Shown: positions 7,828 through 16,118 of the stretch, piece after piece
Position numbering within the stretch: position 1 is the first letter of the stretch
Layout of the letters: every line of letters starts with the position of its first letter
NCBI GenBank assembly: GCA_004347695.1
Contig: SLTK01000009.1
Coordinates: forward strand, 568,328-632,327
DNA: 64,000 nt
From: Chloroflexota bacterium
GTDB taxonomy: Bacteria; Chloroflexota; Anaerolineae; Anaerolineales; Anaerolineaceae
Reading direction: 5' to 3'
Notes under the pieces: generated by a model
What the model was told of the DNA's origin: nothing
The model's database searches: none
Seen by the model: the letters and a program-made list of their open reading frames with translations, nothing else
Made by a program: the position numbers and the translations under genes

Positions 7828-8955
7828 TTAAAAATCGAGAGTCTGGCTGTGGGCTGCGACGCTCTCAACCAGGCCAATGCCAAGCACGAGCGATAACAGC
7901 GAGCTGCCGCCATAACTGACGAAGGGCAGGGTCAGCCCGGTGACCGGCAGCACTTTTAAATTAACGCCTATATTAACCGCCATTTGAAAAAAGATCAATG
8001 TAGCAATGCCGTAAGCAATCAACGCTCCAAAAGTGTCCATCGACTTGCGAGCCACAAATAAACAGCGAATGACGACAAAAATCAGCAGCGCCATCACAAT
8101 GGCCGTACCGATGAAGCCAAACTCCTCCGCCATCGCAGAGAAGATGAAGTCGGTGTGGCGCACCTTGAGGAAGCGCAACTGCACCTGAGTACCATTACCA
8201 TATCCCGCGCCGAACCAGCCGCCGGAACCAATGCTTATCAACGCCTGCTCGATGTTGTATTGTTCGCCGTGGGTGGCGTTGGGATCGGGGTAAACAAAAT
8301 TGACTACGCGCTGCATCTGGTAGGGTTCGATCAAGGGGATTTCAACGCCATTGACGATCAAAACCAAAAACAAAGCCACCACTGCGACTGCCAGCCCACC
8401 GAAAATCAGGATGTATTTGAGTTCCAGCCCGCTGATCCAGAGCATCGAAAACCAGATCACCACCAATACAATCGATGTGCTCAAATTGGGCTGCAACAGC
8501 ACCCAGATGGTCATGCCCATGGTGATGGCAAAACTCTTCAGAATCCACATCAGGTTGTGCGGATCATCCATGGTGTTGGAAAAATAATTGGCAAGCGCAA
8601 TGATCAGGATGATCTTGCCTAGCTCTGAGGGTTGAATGTTGATGCCGCCGACCTCGAACCAGCGGGTCGAGCCGAAAGCAGCATCGCCGATCAGGTAAAT
8701 GCCAACCAGCAACACAATCCCGCCAACGTAGAGCAGGCGGGTAGTGGAAGCCCAGGTGCGGTAATTGACGGCTGCCAAAACCAGAATAAGCGCCAGCCCC
8801 AGCCCGACGAAAATGGTCTGGTTGCGCGGACTGGTAGCCAGTTCAGCATTCCCGGCAATGGCTGAACGTATCATGACAATGCCAAACACCGAGAGCAGCA
8901 ACACAGTGCCAAACAGCCAGTAGTCAAAATGCCGCCAGGTCTCGCGCCTTAACAT
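7828..8955 (-). CDS. rodA: Rod-shape-determining SEDS glycosyltransferase RodA
   Basis: SEDS-family peptidoglycan polymerase that extends glycan strands during cell elongation, in complex with PBP2. It is 375 residues with about ten membrane helices. Family segments are visible: FDYWLFGTVLLLSVFGIVMI at the N-terminus, GGINIQPSELGKIILIIALA, GIGSGGWFGAGYGNGTQ and the C-terminal LPFVSYGGSSLL. The position between mrdA (122 bp upstream) and gltX (8 bp downstream) makes RodA more likely than FtsW. A possible internal promoter precedes it. Confidence 0.95.
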   Translation of the reverse strand: MLRRETWRHFDYWLFGTVLLLSVFGIVMIRSAIAGNAELATSPRNQTIFVGLGLALILVLAAVNYRTWASTTRLLYVGGIVLLVGIYLIGDAAFGSTRWFEVGGINIQPSELGKIILIIALANYFSNTMDDPHNLMWILKSFAITMGMTIWVLLQPNLSTSIVLVVIWFSMLWISGLELKYILIFGGLAVAVVALFLVLIVNGVEIPLIEPYQMQRVVNFVYPDPNATHGEQYNIEQALISIGSGGWFGAGYGNGTQVQLRFLKVRHTDFIFSAMAEEFGFIGTAIVMALLIFVVIRCLFVARKSMDTFGALIAYGIATLIFFQMAVNIGVNLKVLPVTGLTLPFVSYGGSSLLSLVLGIGLVESVAAHSQTLDF

Positions 8956-9023
8956 CGGTCACCCATCCATAAACTGCGTAAACAGCGAATGTTCAATTTC
9001 AAACCTTTAATCCTCACCACCGA

Positions 9024-9029
9024 ATTATA
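9024..9029 (-). promoter_or_regulatory. Putative extended -10 promoter for rodA-gltX
   Basis: On the minus strand the mrdA-rodA gap contains TGCTATAAT, a TGn-extended consensus -10 box, about 70 bp upstream of the rodA start. No good -35 is visible. It could give rodA-gltX expression independent of the mre genes. Confidence 0.45.
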
Positions 9030-9077
9030 GCAAACCCGAGGTGGAAAACAGGATTCGATAAATTCAGCCAGCCCAAA

Positions 9078-11144
9078 TCAGGGGTTCACGGAAGTTTTCA
9101 GCTCGAAATAGGCTTCCATGACCTGGCGGACAACCGGCGCGGCTAAAATCGCGCCTTCGTCGCCGTCATAGATGAAAGCCACAACCGCAATTTCCGGGTT
9201 GTCGTAGGGAGCGTAGCCGACGTACCATGCGTGCGCCGGCCAACTGCCGGAAATGCACTTCCCCAAAGGGCGAGCAATGTCATCACAGTATTCTGCCGTA
9301 CCGGTTTTTCCGGCGCTTTGAATTTCAGCATCTTCGAAAATACTTTTAGCTGTCCCAGAGACGACCACTTCACGCATTCCCTCTTTAGCCAGGTCAACCA
9401 CCCAGGGTTCGACCACTTTGACCTCATCCGTTTGGAAAAAATTCTCGTCATAGACATGGATCAGGGGGTCTCTGGTAATGTCCCAGAGCATATCCGGCTC
9501 AAAGGGCTTGATCACGTTCCCTTCGCTGTCCAAAATCTCTTTGACCAGCGTCGGGCGCATTAATTTGCCGTCATTTGCCAGCGTAGCCACCGACACCAGC
9601 ACTTGCAGCGGGGTGGCTAACACGTACCCTTGCCCGATGGTAGAGATGTAGGTGTCGCCGGTGGACCAGTTCTCTCCGACGGTAATGCGTTTCCAATTCG
9701 GATCCGGGATCAAGCCGTCCTGCTCGCCAGGCAATTCGATGCCCAGCACCTGCCCGTAACCCAGCGCGCGGGCATACTCGCCTAAACGCCAGATATTCAA
9801 GCCTTCCGGCACCTCGTCTTTATACCCGCCGCCAACTTTGTAGAAATAGACGTCGCAGGACTGGGAAAGGCCGCCCAGGAAATCCAGGTCGCCGTGGCTG
9901 CCACCAGATTTATAGATCCAACACACATAGTCGCGGGTGCGGGGATTCGGGTCGTTTTCAAAGTATTTTTCTTCGATGGAAATCAATCCGGGGTCATTGA
10001 TCAACTGATCCGGCGTGACAACGCCCTCATTCAAAATGCCGATGGCAGCGGCCATCTTGAAGACTGAACCCGGCGGTTGTTCCGCTGAGATTGCCTGGTT
10101 AAAGAGCGGTTTGTGCGGGTCCTGGTTCAATTGATTATAGTAATAGGCCGGGATCAGCCGCGCCATGCGGTTGTTTTCATAACTGGGGTATGAGACCAGC
10201 GCCAGGATTTCACCGGTTCTTGGGTCCATGGCAATGACCACCCCACTGGTATAAGGTTTGCCCAGTTGCAGGCTCTTGCGTTCCATCCAGTTCACCAGCG
10301 AGGCTTTCGCTGCTGCCTGCAGGCGCGTGTCGATCGTCAGCGTGATGCTGTTGCCCGCCACCGGTTCAATGGGCGCTTCCAGGTCGCGCAGGATCTGGCC
10401 GGAGTTATCCACCTCCACCACCCGCGAGCCATTTTTGCCAATCAAAACATCATTCAGGTAATTTTCGATGCCGGCGTAGCCCACTTTGTCCCGATTGGAA
10501 ACAAAACCCAGATTTTCCCAGTAATCCTGTTCGATTGCCGGGATAGGACCCAAAAAGCCGACCACTTCAGCCGTGGTTTCACCGGTTGGGTATTCTCGCA
10601 CGGCTTCGATCTCGACGGATACGCCGGGCAGGTCAGAGGATTGTTCCTGAATGATGCGCGCAGTCGTTTCGTCAACGTTGCATTTGATGCGAACGGGATC
10701 AAAGGGAGCCAGGGAGTCGCCAATAAACACGATCTGCGATATCCCCAAATCGGTCTGGCAGGGCGTGAAATTGCGCACAGTTTCTTCTGCGGTGTCGCCG
10801 TTATTGACGGGAATATCAATCAATTCAGATAAGCGCCGGTAAACTTCCTGGATGGCACCCTCATCGCCTGGCAAATTGGCCGGCGTGACCACTACATTGT
10901 AAGATGCCTCATTGCGAGCCAGCACGGTACCGTTGCGGTCGTATATTTGACCGCGGGTAGTCGTCAGGCTGATTTCCCGAGTGCGGTTATCCACCGCCCG
11001 GGTTTGATAATCTTCACCCTGCACGATCTGAAGCGTAAACAGCCGCGCCAGGTAAAATAGAAACACCAGACCGACCAGAATATAGACGATCAACAGCCTG
11101 CCGTGATTGATTTCATTTTTGGGTTCGAGAGATTGTCGATTCAT
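9078..11144 (-). CDS. mrdA: Penicillin-binding protein 2 (elongasome transpeptidase)
   Basis: Cross-links peptidoglycan on the outer face of the membrane during elongation. It is 688 residues, with an N-terminal anchor helix (LIVYILVGLVFLFYLARL), then the class B dimerisation domain and the transpeptidase. The catalytic serine is in PPGSVFKMA (about residue 359), the second motif appears as SQSCDVYFY (SxD rather than the usual SxN), and the KTGTAE box is near residue 612. It starts 4 bp after mreD and is co-directional with rodA, its polymerase partner. The SxD second motif is also seen in PBP2 proteins. Confidence 0.95.
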   Translation of the reverse strand: MNRQSLEPKNEINHGRLLIVYILVGLVFLFYLARLFTLQIVQGEDYQTRAVDNRTREISLTTTRGQIYDRNGTVLARNEASYNVVVTPANLPGDEGAIQEVYRRLSELIDIPVNNGDTAEETVRNFTPCQTDLGISQIVFIGDSLAPFDPVRIKCNVDETTARIIQEQSSDLPGVSVEIEAVREYPTGETTAEVVGFLGPIPAIEQDYWENLGFVSNRDKVGYAGIENYLNDVLIGKNGSRVVEVDNSGQILRDLEAPIEPVAGNSITLTIDTRLQAAAKASLVNWMERKSLQLGKPYTSGVVIAMDPRTGEILALVSYPSYENNRMARLIPAYYYNQLNQDPHKPLFNQAISAEQPPGSVFKMAAAIGILNEGVVTPDQLINDPGLISIEEKYFENDPNPRTRDYVCWIYKSGGSHGDLDFLGGLSQSCDVYFYKVGGGYKDEVPEGLNIWRLGEYARALGYGQVLGIELPGEQDGLIPDPNWKRITVGENWSTGDTYISTIGQGYVLATPLQVLVSVATLANDGKLMRPTLVKEILDSEGNVIKPFEPDMLWDITRDPLIHVYDENFFQTDEVKVVEPWVVDLAKEGMREVVVSGTAKSIFEDAEIQSAGKTGTAEYCDDIARPLGKCISGSWPAHAWYVGYAPYDNPEIAVVAFIYDGDEGAILAAPVVRQVMEAYFELKTSVNP

Positions 11145-11148
11145 ACGA

Positions 11149-11646
11149 TTAAGCGATTTCTGCCGGGTACAGCCAGTGCGCCAGATCGGTGATAAGGGTA
11201 TAGACCGGTAATGCTAACATAAGATTGATCAGCGCGCTCGGCAGTGTGACCAGGGTAAGGCTGTCGCTGATCGGCAAGCCGCGCCCGGCAATTTGAAGGA
11301 CTGCCAGCGACAACGCATGATAGATCAACGTGGCGGCAAAGGTGGTTACGAACATTGCCAGGAGCTGCGTTTGCCACACCTGCCGCCGCAAGAGGCGGGC
11401 AACGCCGGTGGCGATCAAATAGCCAAAAACCGGCATGTAAAATGGCAAACCGGAAACCAGCGTGACCATTACCCCCCCAAGCAGCGTCCAAAACCAGGCA
11501 GTGCGTACCCGCTCCTGCAAAGCCCAGGCAACCAGCACCAGCAGCATCAAATCGGCGGTACCGTGCAGCAGCGGTAACCGGCTGATGATCGCCAGTTGCA
11601 GCATCAGAGTGATGATTAAAACCGGAAAAGCCGCCAGCGCGCTCAT
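11149..11646 (-). CDS. mreD: Rod-shape-determining membrane protein MreD
   Basis: MreD is a small integral membrane component of the elongasome. The protein is 165 residues with five or six hydrophobic helices (for example FPVLIITLMLQLAIISRLPL at the start and LMLALPVYTLITDLAHWLYP at the end). There is little conserved sequence in this family, so the call rests on size, topology and the position between mreC (5 bp upstream) and mrdA (4 bp downstream). A longer frame on the same strand in another register (11141-11737) is a shadow. Confidence 0.88.
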   Translation of the reverse strand: MSALAAFPVLIITLMLQLAIISRLPLLHGTADLMLLVLVAWALQERVRTAWFWTLLGGVMVTLVSGLPFYMPVFGYLIATGVARLLRRQVWQTQLLAMFVTTFAATLIYHALSLAVLQIAGRGLPISDSLTLVTLPSALINLMLALPVYTLITDLAHWLYPAEIA

Positions 11647-11651
11647 CGCGT

Positions 11652-12494
11652 TCAGGGGTTGGTGGGAATGAGCGGGGTGATATCCACCGGGCGGAAGTTG
11701 GTGATGACCAGCACCGCTTGCAGCGAACCAAAATCAACCACCGACTGGACGCTGGCGGATTGGAACAGGTCGGTGCCGGATGAACGGACGCTGATTACCT
11801 GACCAACCAGTAAATCCGCCGGATAGCCGCCGCCCAGCCCGGAAGTTAACACGATTTCGCCCGGCAGCAGGGGCGTATCCTGGGAGACCAGACCCAGTTC
11901 GATTTCACCGGTCACCGAACCGGTAATTTGCGCCTCCGTGCGGGTCGATTGCAGCCGCACATTAACGGTCGAGCCTGGATCGGTTACAAGCTGCACGCGG
12001 GCAGCCGTGGCAGTCAAGGCATCGATCCGCCCGACCAACCCCTGGTCCGTAATGACCGGCATACCACGCCGCAGCCCGTGATCGGATCCATGATCGATGA
12101 TCACATAATGCAAAAATGGACTGGGATCCCGGCCGATAACCGCTGCCGCGACATATTGACTGGCCGGGCTGCTGCGGGCAAAATCAAGCAGTGCGTAAAG
12201 CACCTGCGCTTCGCGCAGTTGCTGTTCAAGCTCGATGATTTGAGCCTGCAATCCTGCCACCTCGGATTCCAACGCCTGATTCTGGGCGCGCAGGCTGGCG
12301 ATATCGCGCGGGACGGTGACAAATTCATAGACCGCCATAAAACGAGTCGAGAGCCAGGTTTGCACCGTGACCAACGGACTGATGGCCGTGCGAAACAGCG
12401 GCTGCATATAGCCGCTCAATGCAAAAATAACCAGGCCAACGACAACAATCCCAATGGTTGCTGTACGAAAGAACTGAGAGCCACTTGTTTTCAT
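11652..12494 (-). CDS. mreC: Rod-shape-determining protein MreC
   Basis: MreC links the MreB filaments to PBP2 in the periplasmic or outer-face compartment. It has 280 residues: an N-terminal membrane helix (about 12-31), a coiled coil (about 65-100, LRAQNQALESEVAGLQAQII) and a beta-rich C-terminal domain with the family segments GRDPSPFLHYVIIDHGSDHG and PVITDQGLVGRI. It follows mreB by 60 bp and precedes mreD by 5 bp. Confidence 0.95.
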   Translation of the reverse strand: MKTSGSQFFRTATIGIVVVGLVIFALSGYMQPLFRTAISPLVTVQTWLSTRFMAVYEFVTVPRDIASLRAQNQALESEVAGLQAQIIELEQQLREAQVLYALLDFARSSPASQYVAAAVIGRDPSPFLHYVIIDHGSDHGLRRGMPVITDQGLVGRIDALTATAARVQLVTDPGSTVNVRLQSTRTEAQITGSVTGEIELGLVSQDTPLLPGEIVLTSGLGGGYPADLLVGQVISVRSSGTDLFQSASVQSVVDFGSLQAVLVITNFRPVDITPLIPTNP

Positions 12495-12554
12495 GGATAA
12501 AAGGTCCTACCTGCCAAAAAGTCAGCGGTGCAAAACCGCCTGACCCCAGACAGC

Positions 12555-13616
12555 CTAGCGCCCTCCGCCCCGGTCAAGGCCGACCAGGAAGTCGTTGTAC
12601 TTATCCAGGTCTTCCAGGATCATACCGGCGCCGCGGGCAACGCAGGTCATTGGATCTTCCGCGACCCACACCCGCAAGTGAAGCTCGTCCGCCAGGCGCT
12701 CCCGCAGCCCACCCAGCAGCGCGCCGCCGCCCGCCAGGCAGATGCCGGTTTCGATCAGATCGGATACGATTTCAGGAGGACTTTCGTCCAGCGCATCTTT
12801 AATAGTATCGACAATAACCTGGACTGAACCGGAAACGGCTTCCCGGATTTCGACGGATGAGATTTCAAGCGATTCAGGCAGGCCGCTGATCAAATTGCGG
12901 CCGCGAACGGTCATCGTTTTTTCAGTGGGCAAAGGGTAAGCCGAGCCGATTTGCATTTTAACCTGTTCAGCCATCCGCTCACCAATCAGAAGATTGTATT
13001 TGTTGCGGATGTACTGAATGATATCCTGGTCGAGTTCGTCACCGGCAACACGTAAGGAACGGGAAACCACAATCCCGCCCATCGAGATGACCGCCACTTC
13101 AGTCGTCCCGCCACCGATATCCACCACCATGCTGCCCTGCACTTCCGACACGGGCAATCCGGCGCCCAGGGCGGCCGCGCGCGGTTCCTCGATCAGATAC
13201 GTTTCGCGGGCGCCGGCCGACATGGCGGCGTCATAGACGGCGCGTTTTTCCACCTCAGTAGCGCCGGAGGGGATGCCTACCACCACCCGCGGGCGCGGCA
13301 TGGGGACGATTGACTGCTGATGCGCCTTGCCGATGAAATAGCCGAGCATCGCCTGGGTGATTTCAAATTCGGAAATCACGCCGTCGCGCAGCGGGCGAAT
13401 CGCAACCACATTGGCCGGGGTTCGGCCAACCATTTCCTTGGCTTGCAGGCCAATAGCCAGTGGACGGCGAGAGCGTTTTTCTACTGCCACCCAGGACGGC
13501 TCATTGATTACGATTCCTTTTCCCCGGACGTTGACCAGCGTATTCGCTGTCCCCAAATCAATCCCGATGTCCAGAGAGAACAATCCCATCAGCCAATTGA
13601 AAGGATTGAACGCCAA
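12555..13616 (-). CDS. mreB: Rod-shape-determining actin homologue MreB
   Basis: Filament-forming ATPase that directs lateral wall synthesis along the inner face of the membrane. It has 353 residues, the usual length. Actin-fold nucleotide motifs are visible: phosphate 1 (DIGIDLGTANTLVNVRGKGI), phosphate 2 (MVVDIGGGTTEVAVISMGG) and the adenosine region (ICLAGGGALLGGL). It is the first gene of the mreBCD-mrdA-rodA-gltX unit; a consensus -10 box lies 58-63 bp upstream on the minus strand. Confidence 0.97.
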   Translation of the reverse strand: MAFNPFNWLMGLFSLDIGIDLGTANTLVNVRGKGIVINEPSWVAVEKRSRRPLAIGLQAKEMVGRTPANVVAIRPLRDGVISEFEITQAMLGYFIGKAHQQSIVPMPRPRVVVGIPSGATEVEKRAVYDAAMSAGARETYLIEEPRAAALGAGLPVSEVQGSMVVDIGGGTTEVAVISMGGIVVSRSLRVAGDELDQDIIQYIRNKYNLLIGERMAEQVKMQIGSAYPLPTEKTMTVRGRNLISGLPESLEISSVEIREAVSGSVQVIVDTIKDALDESPPEIVSDLIETGICLAGGGALLGGLRERLADELHLRVWVAEDPMTCVARGAGMILEDLDKYNDFLVGLDRGGGR

Positions 13617-13673
13617 TATTTACTCCTATTCCCTGAGGGCACAACGGCTACAGTCAAAGTTCATTGAAGAAAA

Positions 13674-13679
13674 ATTATA
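13674..13679 (-). promoter_or_regulatory. Putative -10 box of the mre operon
   Basis: The minus strand reads TATAAT at this position, about 58 bp upstream of the mreB start. A weak -35 candidate (TTCGCA) lies about 19 bp further upstream, so spacing is not ideal. Confidence 0.4.
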
Positions 13680-13735
13680 CCATACACAATTTTTGCCTTG
13701 CGAAAACTGGTAGGGTCTTAGTCCATTATGCAAAA

Positions 13736-13894
13736 ATGGGAACCCTCTGCATATCATTTCTAGGGAATGGTAGTTTGCCTGCTTTACAGGACTATCTGAA
13801 AACCAGAATAGATAACCTCGAACCTCTATTCTTAAATGATGAAAATAAGAGGTTGAAGTTTATGGGTCCCAGAGCTTTAATCACCAGACTTTGA
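13736..13894 (+). pseudogene. Possible remnant of a tyrosine recombinase/integrase
   Basis: A short open frame translates to a segment resembling the middle of a phage-type integrase catalytic domain: LPALQDYLKTR, then PLFLNDENKRL and a following helix ending GPRALITRL. In intact integrases this pattern (AL..YL..R, PLF, ..RL) precedes the H-x-L-R-H box, which is missing because the frame stops. The match is short and by eye only. If right, it marks a decayed mobile element at the edge of the AT-rich island. Confidence 0.35.
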
Positions 13895-13967
13895 ATTTTT
13901 TCGATTTTTTGAAGAGATCTTACGAACTTTTTTACCTATATCTTGAGAAAATTATTAGATTCAACTT

Positions 13968-13997
13968 TTGTGAATAATTAACCTTATGTTGTAGAAT
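13968..13997 (+). promoter_or_regulatory. Putative promoter of the HTH-HEPN gene
   Basis: TTGTGA (13968-13973) and TAGAAT (13992-13997) are separated by 18 bp, giving a plausible sigma-70-type promoter about 115 bp upstream of the gene start. Confidence 0.4.
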
Positions 13998-14114
13998 AAA
14001 TCCGTATCTACAAAATTTTATTATGGAGCAAGAATTAGAGCATTTTGATTTACGGAGCAATCGCACTCGCTAATAAAAATATTCCTATTTGTTATGAATG
14101 GTGAGGGATTAACA

Positions 14115-14843
14115 ATGCCTGTTCGTGAAGAGGTTTTTATTAAGCTGAAGAACGGGATGACACCTGTTGAAATCGCATTAGAGCGGGGAGTAACTTTAAC
14201 TACAATTTTGGGTTACCTCGATCAGCTAGTTGGTCGAGGTTGGTTACGTCGGTCCGACATCCTGTTTACTGTCCCAGCAGAAATCCGAAATCCGATTATT
14301 GATAAGCTATTAGTGAATGAATCCCAACCTGCACATGAAATAATGATAAGTTTAAAGAGAGATGGACTCAATGTTGAAGAAGGTGATATTGAGGTCGTTA
14401 AGAAATACTATGATCAAAAACATGCTCTTGGTGATATTTACGAAGACATACGAACAATTGAAGTGGGCCTACATAGCCTCCTGCGTAAGACGCTTGAAAT
14501 AGAGTATGGGAAGGGAGAATCAGGTTGGTGGCGCCAAGGGATTCCTACTGAGATTAGAACAAAATGTCAGGAACGTCGTGAGGTAGATGAGGAAGGTATA
14601 GATTTTATTCCGTACTGTTACACGGATCTTCTTGATTTGAAAACAATAATAGACCGGAAGTGGAGAATTCTCTGCCCACACCTTCCGAATAAGGTAACTA
14701 GTAATAAACAGGATTTTTTAAGAGATTTGGACCACTTAAACCAAATTCGGCGAATCGTTATGCACCCAGTTCGTGGTGGCATCCCATCACAAGTGGATTT
14801 TGAATTCCTACATGGTTTAAAGGAAAGGTTAGGTTTTTCTTAA
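14115..14843 (+). CDS. HTH-HEPN domain protein (possible defence/toxin-type protein)
   Basis: A 242-residue protein of unknown function. The start at 14115 is preferred over the in-frame ATG at 14094 because GGTGAGG lies 8 bp before it. Residues about 8-50 form a helix-turn-helix like the HTH found at the C-terminus of some helicases (MTPVEIALERGVTLTTILGY). The C-terminal third is helical and carries LNQIRRIVMHPVRGG, an R-x4-H motif typical of HEPN domains, many of which are RNases in toxin-antitoxin, CRISPR and abortive-infection systems. Other residues noted are WWRQGIP and CYTDLLDLK. Codon use is AT-rich, unlike its neighbours. No antitoxin partner is next to it. Family assignment is by motif only. 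Confidence 0.6.
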   Translation: MPVREEVFIKLKNGMTPVEIALERGVTLTTILGYLDQLVGRGWLRRSDILFTVPAEIRNPIIDKLLVNESQPAHEIMISLKRDGLNVEEGDIEVVKKYYDQKHALGDIYEDIRTIEVGLHSLLRKTLEIEYGKGESGWWRQGIPTEIRTKCQERREVDEEGIDFIPYCYTDLLDLKTIIDRKWRILCPHLPNKVTSNKQDFLRDLDHLNQIRRIVMHPVRGGIPSQVDFEFLHGLKERLGFS

Positions 14844-15174
14844 CCTATACCCAAAAATTGGTTCTATTTCGTGCCTTTCTAAAACAATATTTATGGTAGC
14901 GATGGGTTATATGGCGTTATACAAACCTAGGTTTCAATTTGGTTATTACATCCTTAGTCAATATTAAGCGTTAATATTGTTGTCACAAAATATTATCTCC
15001 TTAGGCATAAATCACAAGCATCTTCTTTAGCAATCAATTCATAACCTTTGACTACCCCTGATGCTTCCATTTGCATTTTAGAGGATTCTCTACATACCTG
15101 CATCTGCTATTTTGATAAGAACAATTGTTTTTTATGGTATACTTTTTGAAATTAGGGGAAACAAGAGATTTTTT

Positions 15175-15246
15175 GCGGGTGTAGTTCAGTGGTAGAACGT
15201 TTGCTTCCCAAGCAAAATGTCGTCGGTTCGAGTCCGATCACCCGCT
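15175..15246 (+). tRNA. tRNA-Gly (anticodon CCC)
   Basis: A 72-nt cloverleaf. The acceptor GCGGGTG pairs with CACCCGC, the D arm is GTTC/GAAC, the anticodon stem is TTTGC/GCAAA with loop TTCCCAA (anticodon CCC, reading GGG), and the T arm has loop TTCGAGT. The discriminator is T and CCA is not encoded. A TATACT box about 32 bp upstream (15138-15143) may be its -10. A terminator follows. Confidence 0.93.
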
Positions 15247-15258
15247 CCTCAGAGCATT

Positions 15259-15289
15259 CAATGGAGGCAAATTGGCTTCCATTGTTTTT
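15259..15289 (+). terminator. Terminator of tRNA-Gly
   Basis: CAATGGAGGC pairs with GCTTCCATTG (one G-T pair) around a 6-nt loop and is followed by TTTTTA. It lies 12 bp downstream of the tRNA. Confidence 0.8.
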
Positions 15290-15316
15290 ATTCAATCCCG
15301 GGCATCCCCAACAGGA

Positions 15317-16117
15317 TCAAACCTTTACCGCCGGCGGTTCGCCGCTTGGCTCGGCTTTTTCGATTTCCAGCAAATAGCCCGAACCGCGAATCGACCGGAT
15401 CCAGCCGCTCCGCACCGGAATTTTCTCCAGCTTGGTATTCAGGCGGGACAAGATGGGCCGGAGAATTTTTGCCGCTTCACCTGCCCCGACGCGGTAGCCG
15501 TAAGCTTTTTGCACCAATTCCTGGTGGCGAACCACCAGCGCATTATTTTCCAGCAGAACCCCGATGATCCTGGCTTCGGTTGGCGTCAGATGAATTACAC
15601 TGTCCTGCCAGGTGATGCGCCGCCGCATACAATCGATGATGATCCCGTTGGAGGCATGGAACACTGTCTGCTCGTAAGGTTTGCTGGCTGCGACCGCTGG
15701 CCGATAGGCCGGACGTCCCTCGCTTACACTGTGATCCGACCCTGGAAGCTGCTCGCCCGTGAGCGCTTTTTCCACGCTCTTCAAAATGTCTTTCGGCAAG
15801 GCCGGCTTGATCAGATAATCGTTCACCCGGTAGCGCAGCGCCTGGATGGCTGTGTCCATACTGCCAAAGGCGGTCAAAATGACGACTTTGAGGTTGGGAA
15901 AGGTCTCTGAAGTCTGAGTGACCACATCGATGCCGCTCAAACCGTGCATTTTCAGGTCAAGGATCATCAAGTCATAGGCTGAACGGCTTAATTCGCGCAG
16001 GGCGGTCTCGCCATCGCTCACTGCGGTGACTTCATAGCCTTCCAGTTGTAAGATACGCAGCAGCGACAGGCGCGCCACATCTTCATCATCCACCACCAGG
16101 ATTCTTACTTTTGCCAT
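15317..16117 (-). CDS. Response regulator with OmpR/PhoB-type DNA-binding domain
   Basis: A 266-residue two-component regulator. Residues 1-120 are a receiver domain with the acidic pair D10-D11, phosphoacceptor D54 (LMILDLKMHG) and the conserved Lys in DYLIKPALP. The C-terminal 110 residues form a winged helix (HLTPTEARIIGVLLENNALV, then SGWIRSIRGSGYLLEI). The start at 16117 is chosen because GAGGAGG precedes it; the frame stays open 132 bp further upstream but lacks a ribosome site and overlaps the kinase gene. It begins 1 bp after the kinase stop (TGAAATG), so translation is probably coupled. Target genes are unknown. Confidence 0.9.
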   Translation of the reverse strand: MAKVRILVVDDEDVARLSLLRILQLEGYEVTAVSDGETALRELSRSAYDLMILDLKMHGLSGIDVVTQTSETFPNLKVVILTAFGSMDTAIQALRYRVNDYLIKPALPKDILKSVEKALTGEQLPGSDHSVSEGRPAYRPAVAASKPYEQTVFHASNGIIIDCMRRRITWQDSVIHLTPTEARIIGVLLENNALVVRHQELVQKAYGYRVGAGEAAKILRPILSRLNTKLEKIPVRSGWIRSIRGSGYLLEIEKAEPSGEPPAVKV

Positions 16118-16118
16118 T

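Larger units (their letters stand above)
13660..15174. other. AT-rich island between mreB and tRNA-Gly
   Basis: Base composition changes sharply to AT-rich here, compared with the GC-rich genes on both sides. The island holds a possible recombinase remnant, one intact gene (HTH-HEPN protein) with its own promoter, and about 330 bp (14844-15174) in which I see no gene. It ends at tRNA-Gly; tRNA genes are common integration sites. Horizontal origin is an inference; I did not find a clear attachment-site repeat. Confidence 0.6.

Noticed and set aside
15175-15246. Attachment-site duplication of tRNA-Gly flanking the AT-rich island
   Set aside because: No copy of the tRNA 3' end was found at the other end of the island, and the island lies on the 5' side of the tRNA.
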